From Nematocida parisii ERTm1 (lineage: Eukaryota; Microsporidia), in NCBI RefSeq assembly GCF_000250985.1, contig NW_013524647.1:638482-702481 (forward strand): a stretch of DNA of 64,000 nt. Direction: 5' to 3'. Position numbers and translations under genes: made by a program. The notes beneath the pieces were generated by a model. It saw nothing but the letters and a program-made list of their open reading frames with translations. It was not told the DNA's origin and did no database searches. Every line of letters begins with the position of its first letter. Within the stretch, counting starts at the first letter, position 1. Of the stretch, positions 29,780 through 39,855 are shown one piece after another.

Positions 29780-31228
29780 TCAAACTTGTTTCGATTCATT
29801 CGGGTATAATAAATATATACTAAGAATAATTATAGAAATAAGTATACATATTGCTATAATTGCTATATTTTTACTATTCCAGAAAGTATTAGTTGATTCT
29901 GTACTAAGAGATAAACAAGAATTAGCATTTCCTGTATTTTCATTAACTATTATTTCTTCTGGTTCATTATCTCTTTGCGCATTATAATATAAAGGATTAT
30001 TAACAGTTAGTGTATTAGATGAAATTAATAATGGAGAAAGTGCACTAGCTACTTCTGTATTAGAATAATCTGTACTTTGTACTTCTGTGGTTTCTGGTTC
30101 ATTGATATAAACTATTTCATTATTACCGCCTGATAATTCTATATTTTCTGTATGCATGGGCATACTTATAATACATGAAATAATAGATTCTGCATATTTT
30201 AAATAATTATTAATTACGTTATTTTTAAAACTGTCAATATTAAAGTGTCTAATTTTTATATACGTACTGTATTCCATTATATCATTGAATACTTTTGATT
30301 CTGTAATTTCATGACAAATTCTCATTCTTTTCTTATGCTTTAGTTCATTTATTAATTCTTTAATGTCATTCACATTCTCATTTATATACGATTCAGTATC
30401 TGTTATATTTTTAAGTACAGACATATTAAACACCATGACATATAAATTATAAAGGGATTTAATATATAAAGTATCATCATATTCTGGATTATCAATTTCA
30501 TTATAAATTGATTTATATACGGACTGGCCTATAAACATGTTAAAATCACTATTAGTCCACTTATGTAGTTTTGTAAGTAGGTGTAATGAATTAATATCAT
30601 CATTACTTATGCCTAATTCATGTGCATTTGATTGGTCTATTATTTTATCTGCTATGGTTAGGTTATTACCGTGTTTCATTAGTATATCTAATGCTCTCTG
30701 TAACCTAGAACACTCTCCTGATTCAGTTAATTCACACAGTTTAATCATCACATCATCTGAAGTCATTCTAGCATCTATTTCTGGTATATCTATACTTTCA
30801 CAGAGTATATCAATAGAATACACATAGAAAGTACTTCTGACTTTATATACTTCTGCCATAATTATATGATTATTTCCCATTAATTCATAATATGCTTGTT
30901 TATTAGCATCCTGTAGTTCTTCTGCTGATTTTATGATTATATCCATGACTATGTCTATATGTTTAATAGACCCTTTTATTTCTGATATAACATAATCTTC
31001 ATTATACTCCTTAAATATAATTCTATACGCTATTTGTATATACAGTATATTATATGCTAAATTGCTTATTGGGTCGGGTAGGTCTGTGAATATTTTTCTT
31101 TCTTTATTAATTTCTGTTATTATATTAAATAACTCATCTATTTCCTTTAATTCTATACATCCCTGTTTATTTAGTAACTTTTTATGTACTTTCTCTTTTA
31201 CGTTCTGTTCATCAATATAGCTTACCAT
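29780..31228 (-). CDS. tail-anchored family member C (lineage-specific)
   Basis: 482 residues from the ATG at 31228 (upstream codons in frame to 31240 lack an ATG; AAAAATTGAAATATTTT precedes the start). Paralogous to 20949 and 26785: NLAYNILYIQIAY, NKQAYYELMGNNHIIM, IDILCESIDI, IKLCELTESGECSRLQRALDIL and NAHELGISNDDINSLHLLT. An acidic region rich in Glu/Thr/Ser is followed by a C-terminal hydrophobic helix (IAIIAICILISIIILSIYLL). Tail-anchored topology inferred; function unknown. Confidence 0.75.
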   Translation of the reverse strand: MVSYIDEQNVKEKVHKKLLNKQGCIELKEIDELFNIITEINKERKIFTDLPDPISNLAYNILYIQIAYRIIFKEYNEDYVISEIKGSIKHIDIVMDIIIKSAEELQDANKQAYYELMGNNHIIMAEVYKVRSTFYVYSIDILCESIDIPEIDARMTSDDVMIKLCELTESGECSRLQRALDILMKHGNNLTIADKIIDQSNAHELGISNDDINSLHLLTKLHKWTNSDFNMFIGQSVYKSIYNEIDNPEYDDTLYIKSLYNLYVMVFNMSVLKNITDTESYINENVNDIKELINELKHKKRMRICHEITESKVFNDIMEYSTYIKIRHFNIDSFKNNVINNYLKYAESIISCIISMPMHTENIELSGGNNEIVYINEPETTEVQSTDYSNTEVASALSPLLISSNTLTVNNPLYYNAQRDNEPEEIIVNENTGNANSCLSLSTESTNTFWNSKNIAIIAICILISIIILSIYLLYPNESKQV

Positions 31229-31240
31229 AAAATATTTCAA

Positions 31241-31556
31241 TTTTTACTTATTACTTATTACACATTATATCATATTTATTATTACTTATTATACATTATA
31301 CATGATTTATTACACATTATATCATACTTATTATTACTTATTACACATCATTTATTACTTATTACACATTATACATCATTTATTATACATTACACATTAT
31401 ATCATATTTATTATTACTTATTACACATCATTTATTACTTAATACACATCATTTATTACTTATTACTTAATACACATCATTTATTATACATTATATATTA
31501 TTTAATATTTATTACACTATGTGTATTTATTAATATTGTAATATATTTTTATTTGT
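31241..31556. repeat. dispersed-repeat spacer
   Basis: Almost entirely TTATTACTTATTACACATCATT variants in one orientation between two divergent genes. A 138-codon frame across it is the repeat translated. Confidence 0.8.
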
Positions 31557-34205
31557 ATGAAGAAAGTAGAATACTTCAAGACACTTTCCTCTCTCAGTAG
31601 AACAAGTATTAGTAAGATAATAAAGAACAGAAGGAAAAGGTTAAAGAATAAACTAAATAATACAGAATATAATACACATAGTGTAATAAGTAATACTAAT
31701 AACACAATATGTAATAACTCATGCAATACCACAGAATATACTACTAATAATGTAATAAGTAGTAACCCAGATATAAATAGACTAAATAATTTATTTAGTA
31801 ATATTATAACAGACAGTACATTAAATAATAATATAATAAAACATTTAAGTACACCAGATATAAATATACTAAATAATATAAATATAACCAATAATATATG
31901 CACATTGTGTAATAAGTGCAGTAATAATACAGAATATACTACACATAGTACTAATAATATTAATAATAACACATACCATAATAAGTTATATAAAAATTGC
32001 ACTGCTTGTGATATGTGTGATATACTAATATACTTACACACACCAAAACAGCCCTGTAATAATATTAAGTGCAGTAATAATACACAATGTGTAATAAGTA
32101 ATACTTTCTGTACATTGTGTACATATTACTCTTTTATTTACTCATTGTATAATATATTATACTATAATATTAATATTTATAACATAAACTATCATAAGTT
32201 ATACTTATACTATAATAATATTATTTATTACTATATGTATAATATATTATTATATAATATAATTTATTATTATAATATTAATTATAATATAATATATTTA
32301 TTATACAAGTACAGCATAATTAACAAGTGTAACATATTTAATATATATAGTAGCATAAGTAAAGACTTTTACAACAATGTGTATATAAATTTATTATATA
32401 ATAATAGTATAATAAGTATTTGTAATATATTAGAAATTGATATACTATGTGTATTATATAATATAAGCAATATATACATTAATACCACGGAGAGTGTACT
32501 ATATTATATATTACACACTGAGTATAAATATATGATCAAGTATATAATATATAATAATAATAGTGTAATAAGTCTTAGTGACAGGATAGTGGGTGAGATA
32601 GCGGATATATTAGATAAAAAGGGTGATAGTGTGCAGGACTTATTACACAATGATCATTTAAATATGGCGTATTCTGATAATATAATGTACAATGTGTTAA
32701 ATATAATAATATCTTTATACATAAATATTTTAAGGATTGACAGTACAAATATTTTATTATCGCAGTTAATGAACAAAATAAAAAACAAAATAAAAAATAA
32801 AATAAAAAACAAAGAAATAAAAATAACGGCAGAATTACTATTTATAGTAATAACAGAAAGAAAAGAAGAGATTTTAAAAATCATAAACAAAAACAAACAA
32901 CCTGAAAATAATAAAAAACCTGAAAATAAAAAAATAAACACAGATATAAACACAGTATTTAATAGGGATATATACAGTGATATCCCATTTAAACTGAATA
33001 ATACCGTATGGTATGACCCTAATGATAAGAATATCTCAGGACTATTCAATATAACAGAACCAATTAATCTGTCAAGCCTGCATGATATTAGGTCACATAA
33101 GCATACTACAGATATAAATAGACTAAATAATAAAATTATACAGAATATATTACACAATGACGTAATAAGTAATAGTAACCAGAATATATTACACAATGAC
33201 GTAATAAGTAATAGTAATGATATAACTTATGATACAATGTGTAATATATCTAGTCCTGTATATAATCAGACTAATTCATATTATAATATATCTAATAATA
33301 TCCCGTATACAAATAGACTAATTAATCATAATATATCTAATAGTAATAATGACATACTGGACTACTTATTAGCATTATTACCACAGGATGAGATAATTAA
33401 TGAACTATCACTTATTATATCACAAGACTTTATACACAATAGGTCAAAAATAACAGAACTTATTACCATAATAGAAAATAAATTAGGGATGTACAGAAGT
33501 ACAGTAATAAACATAATAAAGAAAGACTTTATTATATTTAATAAGCATAGCATAAAAAGTAACAATAATAATGATACAGTGTGTAATAATAATACAGAAT
33601 ATAATACACAAAGTGTAAAAAGTAATAATAGTGATACAATAGATAATAAGTTATATAATAGTACAGGATATAATATGCACAGTATGATAAGTAATGATAT
33701 AATAGATAAAGTATTATGTAATAGTGATATGCCCAGGAGTATATTTAAGGATGTGTGTATACGTACATTTATATATTCAGAGTATTACTGGCCGTGTAAT
33801 AATATTAGTACATGGAATGATCTTATACAGAAAGTGAGTAAAACAGAGAGTACAGAATATAATACACACAGTACAATAAGTAATAGTAATGATACAGTGT
33901 GTAATAAGTTATCATATGATATATCTAGTATACTTAATAGTATATGTGTAGAATATACTGATAAGCATACGTATGTAGATATAACAATAGAAGTAGATAA
34001 TACACAAAGTGTAAAAAGTAATAATAATGATACAATAGATAATAAGTTATATAACACAGATAGTTCAGGACTAAATACACAATGTTTAAATATTTCTATT
34101 CCTATAATATATTTAGAATATTATTATAATAAAAACATCAAAATAAAAAAAGAAGATAAAAACAAGATAAAAGAGTTCTGGGACTATGTGTATAAAATAA
34201 TATAA
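31557..34205 (+). CDS. APC2-like cullin with Asn-rich inserts
   Basis: 882 residues, very rich in Asn, Tyr, Ile and Ser. Between low-complexity stretches are segments that fit anaphase-promoting complex subunit 2: VGEIADILDKKGDSVQDLL, WYDPNDKNISG (APC2 has WxPDPxD), LPQDEIINELSLIISQDFIHN with LGMYRSTVINIIKKDFI, then FIYSEYYWP (APC2 SSEFWP), and a C-terminal KIKEFWDYVYKI. The repeat words EYNTHSVISN, DTVCNN, NKLYN and NTQSVKSN interrupt it in frame many times. If correct, this is the cullin scaffold of a minimal APC/C; the winged-helix end appears lost. A generic cullin or an unrelated protein remains possible. Confidence 0.4.
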   Translation: MKKVEYFKTLSSLSRTSISKIIKNRRKRLKNKLNNTEYNTHSVISNTNNTICNNSCNTTEYTTNNVISSNPDINRLNNLFSNIITDSTLNNNIIKHLSTPDINILNNINITNNICTLCNKCSNNTEYTTHSTNNINNNTYHNKLYKNCTACDMCDILIYLHTPKQPCNNIKCSNNTQCVISNTFCTLCTYYSFIYSLYNILYYNINIYNINYHKLYLYYNNIIYYYMYNILLYNIIYYYNINYNIIYLLYKYSIINKCNIFNIYSSISKDFYNNVYINLLYNNSIISICNILEIDILCVLYNISNIYINTTESVLYYILHTEYKYMIKYIIYNNNSVISLSDRIVGEIADILDKKGDSVQDLLHNDHLNMAYSDNIMYNVLNIIISLYINILRIDSTNILLSQLMNKIKNKIKNKIKNKEIKITAELLFIVITERKEEILKIINKNKQPENNKKPENKKINTDINTVFNRDIYSDIPFKLNNTVWYDPNDKNISGLFNITEPINLSSLHDIRSHKHTTDINRLNNKIIQNILHNDVISNSNQNILHNDVISNSNDITYDTMCNISSPVYNQTNSYYNISNNIPYTNRLINHNISNSNNDILDYLLALLPQDEIINELSLIISQDFIHNRSKITELITIIENKLGMYRSTVINIIKKDFIIFNKHSIKSNNNNDTVCNNNTEYNTQSVKSNNSDTIDNKLYNSTGYNMHSMISNDIIDKVLCNSDMPRSIFKDVCIRTFIYSEYYWPCNNISTWNDLIQKVSKTESTEYNTHSTISNSNDTVCNKLSYDISSILNSICVEYTDKHTYVDITIEVDNTQSVKSNNNDTIDNKLYNTDSSGLNTQCLNISIPIIYLEYYYNKNIKIKKEDKNKIKEFWDYVYKII

Positions 34206-34976
34206 TAAATAATAATTATAGTATATAGGGTTATAAGTAGTATTATTTATTGTATATTGTATAGTAAGTAGTATATGTCTAGTAAGTAATAGTACTATTT
34301 ATTGTATATTGTGTAATAAGTAGTATATTGTGTAGTAAGTATAATTTATTGTATATTGTGTAGTAAGTAGTATATATTGTATATTGTGCAGTAAGTAGTA
34401 TATATTCGGGTTATATCGGGTTATTCTAATAAGATACTTATCCCTTCTACATGAACAAATAAATAAGTTAACACATTCAACCTGACTGTGTTATACTCCC
34501 ACATAAACCGACTGAATAAGTCATCCACCACCCCAATATAATAAACACATTCTCATATTAAACCGTATTAATCAGTCACTGTACAAACTCTATTAAGTAC
34601 CTGTTCATATACACACTCACACCACTCATGCACTGAACAGTTAGTGAATACCATCCATCTAAGTATAATAACTTATCTATTATCATTATATACATATACA
34701 GTGTATAAGTAATAGACTAATAGACTAATAGACTAATAGTATAAGTAATAGACTAATTATTAATAGTATAAGTATATATGTATAAGTAATAGACTAATAT
34801 TACTACTATATATTACTATTACTGTATATTACTGTATATTAGTACTATTACTGTATGTATATTCGGGTTATATTGGTCTTCTTGTATATAATAGACTAAT
34901 TATTAAGTAATAAATCATTTATTAATTACACAGTACTTATTACACTGTATGTATGTACTGTATACATATACAGTAC
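34206..34976. repeat. AT-rich spacer with TCGGGTTA pair
   Basis: Repeats of GTAGTATATATTGTATATTGTG lead to a TCGGGTTA pair at 34404-34425. Then comes a less repetitive part (34440-34680) and more ATAGACTAATAGT tandem words (34700-34800). No gene supported. Confidence 0.7.
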
Positions 34977-35753
34977 TTATACTGTGTTATTAACAGTGCT
35001 TATGGTTCTGTTTATATAAATACTCTCTAATACTGTCATTGGTATAAATTCAGTTGAGTGCATTATAAGTACCATGCATAATAAAAGTATTATTATATGG
35101 TTTATATAATATATACTTATGAAAGTGATTTTCATTCTCTCTGATGATGGGGTGTACACAGTATACTGGAATGTATTAATATAATTAAATATAATTTCAG
35201 ATATAATATATACTAACTGTAATATAAAGAATCCATTAATAATAAGTATAAGCCACTCATGTATTATAATATATTTATATATAATAGTAGATATACTTGG
35301 TACTAATATAAATATACTTAGTGGTATATAAATATACTTAATGTATACACTAATATTATTATATATATTATATACGGGTGTATTATAACCTGGTCTTATA
35401 AGGGAGATAGTTCTGGGTATATAATATATTATATTAAGTAGTAAGTATATACTGAATATTATTATGGATATCATGGTTTTAGCTGGTCTAGTTAGGTTTA
35501 TACTAATATCTTTATATGCAATGTATGGTGAATTATTTACCATTATATTTAAATTCTGTGCTAATTCTATGATTAGTGTAGTAAAGAATATTGGTGTAAT
35601 TATGGTAAATATAAGGCGTATATAGTACATTACAGTGGTAATTAGTTGCTGTGGTGTATTCGGGTTAGTCGGGTTATTAAATTCAGTAATATCTTGTGTA
35701 CTTACTTCTGTGTATGTTTTATTTTGACTTGTATTAGTGAGTGTTTCTTCCAT
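34977..35753 (-). CDS. polytopic membrane protein (about six helices)
   Basis: 258 residues, not recognised. A Thr/Asn-rich cytosolic N-terminus (METLTN-type, about 1-35) is followed by about six hydrophobic segments, with the motif YYIPRTISLIRPGYNTP after the third. The TCGGGTTAGTCGGGTTA sequence (35657-35680 on the plus strand) is inside the coding N-terminus and is translated as NPTNPN. The decayed gene at 53485-54467 looks like a distant relative (YFFIP, then a similar last helix and tail). Lineage-specific membrane protein; function unknown. Confidence 0.65.
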   Translation of the reverse strand: MEETLTNTSQNKTYTEVSTQDITEFNNPTNPNTPQQLITTVMYYIRLIFTIITPIFFTTLIIELAQNLNIMVNNSPYIAYKDISINLTRPAKTMISIIIFSIYLLLNIIYYIPRTISLIRPGYNTPVYNIYNNISVYIKYIYIPLSIFILVPSISTIIYKYIIIHEWLILIINGFFILQLVYIISEIIFNYINTFQYTVYTPSSERMKITFISIYYINHIIILLLCMVLIMHSTEFIPMTVLESIYINRTISTVNNTV

Positions 35754-36129
35754 TGTGGTTGTATGAATATTCTATTATTATATATGTGTGTGTTTAACTG
35801 TAATAGGATAAATTGGATTATTTAATTATATATTACTAAATAAGGAAATATTCAATGTTTTGAAAATGATTTAATTATAATATGAGTGTAATATATTGTA
35901 TACATAGTATTAAAAATAAAATAAGTTATTATGTATAGTGTAATAAGTAATAAGTAATAATATATGTGTACTAAGTTATGTTATTTATTATGTATAGTGT
36001 GCTAAGTTATGTTATTTATTATGTATAGTGTAATAAGTAATAATATATGTGTAATATAAAGTGTACATAAATACTTTATTTTTATGAACGGGTCTGAAAT
36101 AAAAAATTTTAATTTACTAAAATTTTATT
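35754..36129. other. intergenic with dispersed repeat words
   Basis: GTATAGTGTAATAAGTAATAA and TGCTAAGTTATG words repeat from 35920 to 36060. An AAATTTT-type signal (AAAATTTTATT) stands directly before the ATG at 36130. No gene seen. Confidence 0.6.
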
Positions 36130-36882
36130 ATGAAAGGAATATTTAACTGGTTAAACCCGAATTTCACGTACAGACAGTTTCTACACTACATTATCACAGG
36201 GAATACTACGCATTATAAGTCTATATACGAAGAAATAGAAGTAAAAAGAAGAATAATACAATATTTTAAAAAAGCAAAATATATTACACAATGTAGAATA
36301 AGTAATAGACTAAATAATAGTACAAATACAGCAGAGTCCATACCAGAACATATAATACAACACACTAAAAGACATAAGCATATTAAACCAATTAATACAC
36401 GAGAAAAGTATACAGAACTTTCTATACAATGTATTATAGAAGATAAGTCATACTGTATACCCTGCAGAAGGACTATCACAGACAAAATGCGAATAAGGCA
36501 TAATAACTCAAAAATCCATGAAAATCAAAAATCTGTTTATTTAAAAATGTCGTTACAACAAATAAAAATTTTAGATGAAATATTTTATAAAATATTTTAC
36601 AATAACAAGCAATACCTTAAATACTTACTAAAAAAGGAAATAAAAACCGTTAAAATCGAAAAAATAAGTATAACCCCATATAAAACAACAAAAAAGAAGA
36701 CTTCTTTAAATTACACCTGTAATATATGCAATAACACATTTTATCAAGAAAACGCGTTTATCAGGCACTTCACACAAAAAGAGCATAAATTTTCACTTGA
36801 AAAATTTAAATTAAAAAATAAAAAAGAATTTACTGGAATAACGGAAAAAGAAAACAATAAAAAAAAGAATATCACTATATAA
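36130..36882 (+). CDS. PRP9: SF3a60/Prp9-like splicing factor
   Basis: U2 snRNP SF3a subunit, small (250 residues). Two Cys2His2 fingers: Cys109, Cys112, His124, His130; and Cys197, Cys200, His213, His219. The second, CNICNNTFYQENAFIRHFTQ then EHKFSLEKFKLKNKKEFTGIT, follows the SF3a60 order (finger, HF-x4-H, conserved LGIxNxxxFxxIT-like segment). The N-terminus has NPNFTYRQFLHY. The repeat word TQCRISNRLNN lies at 54-63. The alternative is another U1-type or C2H2 nucleic acid-binding protein. The start is supported by AAAATTTTATT immediately before the ATG. Confidence 0.6.
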   Translation: MKGIFNWLNPNFTYRQFLHYIITGNTTHYKSIYEEIEVKRRIIQYFKKAKYITQCRISNRLNNSTNTAESIPEHIIQHTKRHKHIKPINTREKYTELSIQCIIEDKSYCIPCRRTITDKMRIRHNNSKIHENQKSVYLKMSLQQIKILDEIFYKIFYNNKQYLKYLLKKEIKTVKIEKISITPYKTTKKKTSLNYTCNICNNTFYQENAFIRHFTQKEHKFSLEKFKLKNKKEFTGITEKENNKKKNITI

Positions 36883-37096
36883 CTTATAATACAATATATA
36901 ATAAATAATATTAATAATACAATATGTAATAAATAATAATAATAATTTTTATATATAATAAGTACTATTAAGTATACAATATGTAATAAGTACTATATAC
37001 TATACTATGCGTAATAAGTACTATATACTATACTATGCGTAATAAGTACTATATACTATGATGAGTTGGTGTGTTATTTCCCATCGGAATTAATGA

Positions 37097-37168
37097 GGTT
37101 GTGTAGTGTAGCGGTTAGCACCTCAGACTCTGAATCTGATAACCCGAGTTCGATTCTCGGCACGACCA
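37097..37168 (+). tRNA. tRNA-Gln (CUG)
   Basis: A 72-nt cloverleaf: acceptor GGTTGTG/CACGACC (one T-G pair), D arm GTGT/GCAC, anticodon stem TCAGA/TCTGA with loop CTCTGAA (anticodon CTG), T arm CCGAG/CTCGG with TTCGATT loop, discriminator A. T runs follow at 37169-37260 for polymerase III termination. No intron. Confidence 0.96.
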
Positions 37169-37398
37169 CTTTTCTTTTTCTTTTATTTTTTACACATACT
37201 ATACTAATTATTATATATTACATATTATATCATATATTTTATTTTTATTTTTATTTTTTATTTATTTATATTCCAACTTATCCTTGCTTTCTTCATTATT
37301 TCTTCTTCTTCTCTCTCATATTCTCCTTCTCTCTCTTCTCCTATCTCCTTTATGTTGTTTATTGTCCTAATTAAATGTACTTTTTTTATTTTTTATTT

Positions 37399-37839
37399 TT
37401 ATTTTTTTTTATAAATTATTTTATTTTTTATTTTTATATATTCTGGTATGCTTTCCATTTCTTCTTCTGCTTCTTTATTAAAGTACCCTAATATCCTTAC
37501 ATACTTAGTATTATATAATAAACTTATGATATAATATGGAATAAATAATGTATTATTAATACTATACTTATATATAATATTATTATATAACTTATTACAC
37601 ATAGTACTATTATTATTACTTATTATACTATGTGTATTATATCCTGTACTATTATTATTACTTATTACACTATGTGTATTATATCCTGTACTATTATTAT
37701 TACTTATTACACTATGTGTATTATTATATAACTTATTACTGTTTGTACTATTATTATTACTTATTGTACTATTGCTTATAATTTCTGATCTTATAAGTAC
37801 CCCTTCTGTAATTGCATCTTTTATAGAAAAATATTCCAT
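37399..37839 (-). CDS. PSF3: GINS subunit Psf3-like
   Basis: 146 residues from the ATG at 37839. The frame is open further upstream, but those codons are the antisense of UTP14. The start MEYFSIKDAITEGVLIRSEI aligns with the Psf3 opening (yeast MGYYDIDDVLADG). After about 60 residues of NTHSVISN-type low complexity comes LFIPYYIISLLYNTKYVRI then IPEYIKIKNK. This resembles the Psf3 A-domain LPLWLAxxL and the later DP/VxL turn. The C-terminal half of normal Psf3 is missing, so the call rests on limited similarity. The start is 10 nt from the divergent UTP14 start. Confidence 0.45.
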   Translation of the reverse strand: MEYFSIKDAITEGVLIRSEIISNSTISNNNSTNSNKLYNNTHSVISNNNSTGYNTHSVISNNNSTGYNTHSIISNNNSTMCNKLYNNIIYKYSINNTLFIPYYIISLLYNTKYVRILGYFNKEAEEEMESIPEYIKIKNKIIYKKK

Positions 37840-37849
37840 TAAAATTTTT
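37840..37849. promoter_or_regulatory. shared palindromic start signal TAAAATTTTT
   Basis: The whole spacer between the divergent Psf3-like and UTP14 start codons is these 10 bp, containing the palindrome AAAATTTT. On each strand an AAATTT-like signal sits directly before the ATG, as at many other genes here. Confidence 0.6.
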
Positions 37850-38953
37850 ATGGCAATTTCATTAAATGACTTAGCAATAAGAGACACAGAAAGAATAAAA
37901 AATGATACAGAATATAATACACATAGTACAATAAGTAATAGACATACTACACATAGTACAATAAATAATAGAATTAGTACACATAGTACAATAAGTAATA
38001 AACTTAATAATAATAGTGTAATAAGTAATATACTAGAGATACCCTTAGAGAATGAACTAGAAAGGGAATTAGCCAGTGTAAGATATAATACCACAGATAT
38101 AAACAGACTAAAAGAAGAAAGAAGGAGACGGGTAGAATTATCACAGGAAATTAAGGCAAATACCTGGTCAAAGCGAATAAAGAGCAAGTCCTACAGGAAG
38201 AAGAAACGGGAAGAGAAGCAGAAAAGGCACGCAGAGACAATAAAAATAGAAGAAATAGTGGACAGTACTTATGACACAATGTGTAATAATAAAGAAACAG
38301 AAGAAAAAACAGAAGAAAATATAAAAATAAAAAAAATAGAAGAAACCGCGTATAACCACATAAAAGAATTAAATAACACAGGATATAATACACATAGTAC
38401 AATAAGTAATAATAATAACACAATAAGTAATAAGTCTACTAGTAATAATAGTACAGGATATAATACACATAGTACAATAAGTAATAATAATAACACAATA
38501 AGTAATAAGTCTACTAGTAATAATAGTACAGTGTGTAATAAGTTATATGATACTACTCCTATTGAGTCAATATTAGATATCTCATTTCATGAAGAAAGAG
38601 AGGCCGAGCATAAGAATACCCTCCCTAAATCAGAACAGACCACTTTATTAGGATGGAATACGTGGTCCAGTGATAATATTAGTAATAAGTCTAATACCGT
38701 ATATAAATATACAACAGGAATAGAAATCAGGCAGAGAAAGGACTTCTCCTCTTCTCATGTTATATATAAGTATAATAATAATAGTAATAAGGCATATTCA
38801 GTAAGAAAGGTGCCTTATGGCTATAAGCCAGAAGAGTACACAGAAATACTTAACAGACCAGAACTTATTACACATAACCCAATAAATATACTAAATAAAA
38901 TAATAAAAAATAGAAAAAGAAAAAAGGAACAGAATATAATACGCATAGAGTAA
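37850..38953 (+). CDS. UTP14: U3 snoRNP-associated Utp14
   Basis: SSU processome component that activates helicase Dhr1 in yeast. 367 residues from ATG 37850 (MAISLNDLAIRD), which directly follows AAAATTTTT; an upstream ATG at 37772 would overlap the divergent gene. Conserved blocks are WSKRIKSKSYRKKKREEK (about 106-123, the Utp14 KIKSKxYRK core), GWNTWSS (268-274, like GWGSWxG), SSHVIYKY (301-308, like KHVIINE) and VRKVPYGYKPEEYTEIL (the KVPYPFxSxEQYE block). N-terminal and central regions carry NTHSTISN-type inserts, including a 75-bp in-frame tandem duplication. About 40% of the yeast length. Confidence 0.88.
   Translation: MAISLNDLAIRDTERIKNDTEYNTHSTISNRHTTHSTINNRISTHSTISNKLNNNSVISNILEIPLENELERELASVRYNTTDINRLKEERRRRVELSQEIKANTWSKRIKSKSYRKKKREEKQKRHAETIKIEEIVDSTYDTMCNNKETEEKTEENIKIKKIEETAYNHIKELNNTGYNTHSTISNNNNTISNKSTSNNSTGYNTHSTISNNNNTISNKSTSNNSTVCNKLYDTTPIESILDISFHEEREAEHKNTLPKSEQTTLLGWNTWSSDNISNKSNTVYKYTTGIEIRQRKDFSSSHVIYKYNNNSNKAYSVRKVPYGYKPEEYTEILNRPELITHNPINILNKIIKNRKRKKEQNIIRIE
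38378..38527 (+). repeat. 75-bp in-frame tandem duplication in UTP14
   Basis: Two adjacent, apparently identical 75-bp units encode 25 residues each (GYNTHSTISNNNNTISNKST core). The unit contains the dispersed words ACACATAGTACAATAAGTAA and ACACAATAAGTAATAAGT. Confidence 0.9.
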
Positions 38954-39749
38954 TAAATAATAATAATAGTATAGAATATAATACGCATAGGGTAATAAAT
39001 AATATAAAATATAATACGCATAGGGTAATAAATAAGTATAATAGTATAATATTACTTATATCTGCATCTACTCAGTATAATATTAATATTAACACAATGT
39101 GTAATATATTATCATCTAAATTATTAATATATTATAATATATACAACAATATTAATGAAATATTGAATATATTATATATTAAGCATAGAGTAATAAATAA
39201 TACTTATTACATAATACATAATAAATATATAATACATATAATACAATGTGTAATAAAAAGAATATACAGTGGATATAATATAAATATTAATATAACAATA
39301 AGTAATAATAGATTAATAATTAATAAATAGCATACTATATATAATAAATAATAAATTATTACATAATACATAATAAGTTGTGGTAATTCTGGTTATATGT
39401 GTAATAAGTAATGTATAGTGTGTAATAAGTGATAGAATAATAAATATTTATTATATAATAGTGTATGTGTAATAAGTGATAGAATAATAAATATTCGTTA
39501 TATAATAGTGTATATGTAATAAGTAATAGTATGTATATTATATAGTACTGTATGTGTAATAAGTGATAGAATACATTAGGTAATAAGTTATTCGGGTTAT
39601 AGTATATTTATTATACATTAGGTAATAAGTAATAATCAATGTGTAATAAGTTATAGTATGTATATTATATATTATACATTAGGTAATAATTTATAGTATA
39701 ATAAATATTTATTATATAGTAGTGTATGTGTAATAAGTATTATTTATTG
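38954..39749. repeat. dispersed-repeat spacer
   Basis: Just after UTP14 come copies of AATATAATACGCATAGGGTAATAAATAA, then GTGTAATAAGTGATAGAATAATAAATATT units. A 77-codon ATG frame at 39097-39330 is made of these words and is not supported as a gene. The last 39 bp belong to the segment duplicated at 44965. Confidence 0.75.
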
Positions 39750-39855
39750 CTAATTGTGTACTATATTATTAGGATTTAATAATATTATAGTACCAATAAT
39801 TATAAAAATAATTAATAATATTATGGATATTGTCTTAAAAGTCTTGGATACTTCT
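39711..39855. repeat. 145-bp duplicated gene end, copy 1
   Basis: Identical to 44965-45109 except for one base I can see (39724). It covers the 3' flank and the last 32 sense codons of the gene on the reverse strand, including the whole membrane anchor. Confidence 0.92.

Noticed and set aside
31517-32041. 174-codon hydrophobic frame antisense to the APC2-like gene
   Set aside because: Leu/Val-rich frames arise whenever the TTATTACACA-type repeat is read on the other strand (LLITL words); no start signal.
37840-38187. Upstream extension of the Psf3-like frame into UTP14 antisense
   Set aside because: The extra N-terminal residues are the complement of conserved Utp14 coding sequence, and a better ATG with a start signal exists at 37839.
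39097-39330. 77-codon Asn/Ile/Tyr frame after UTP14
   Set aside because: Made of repeat words; no conserved segment and no start signal.
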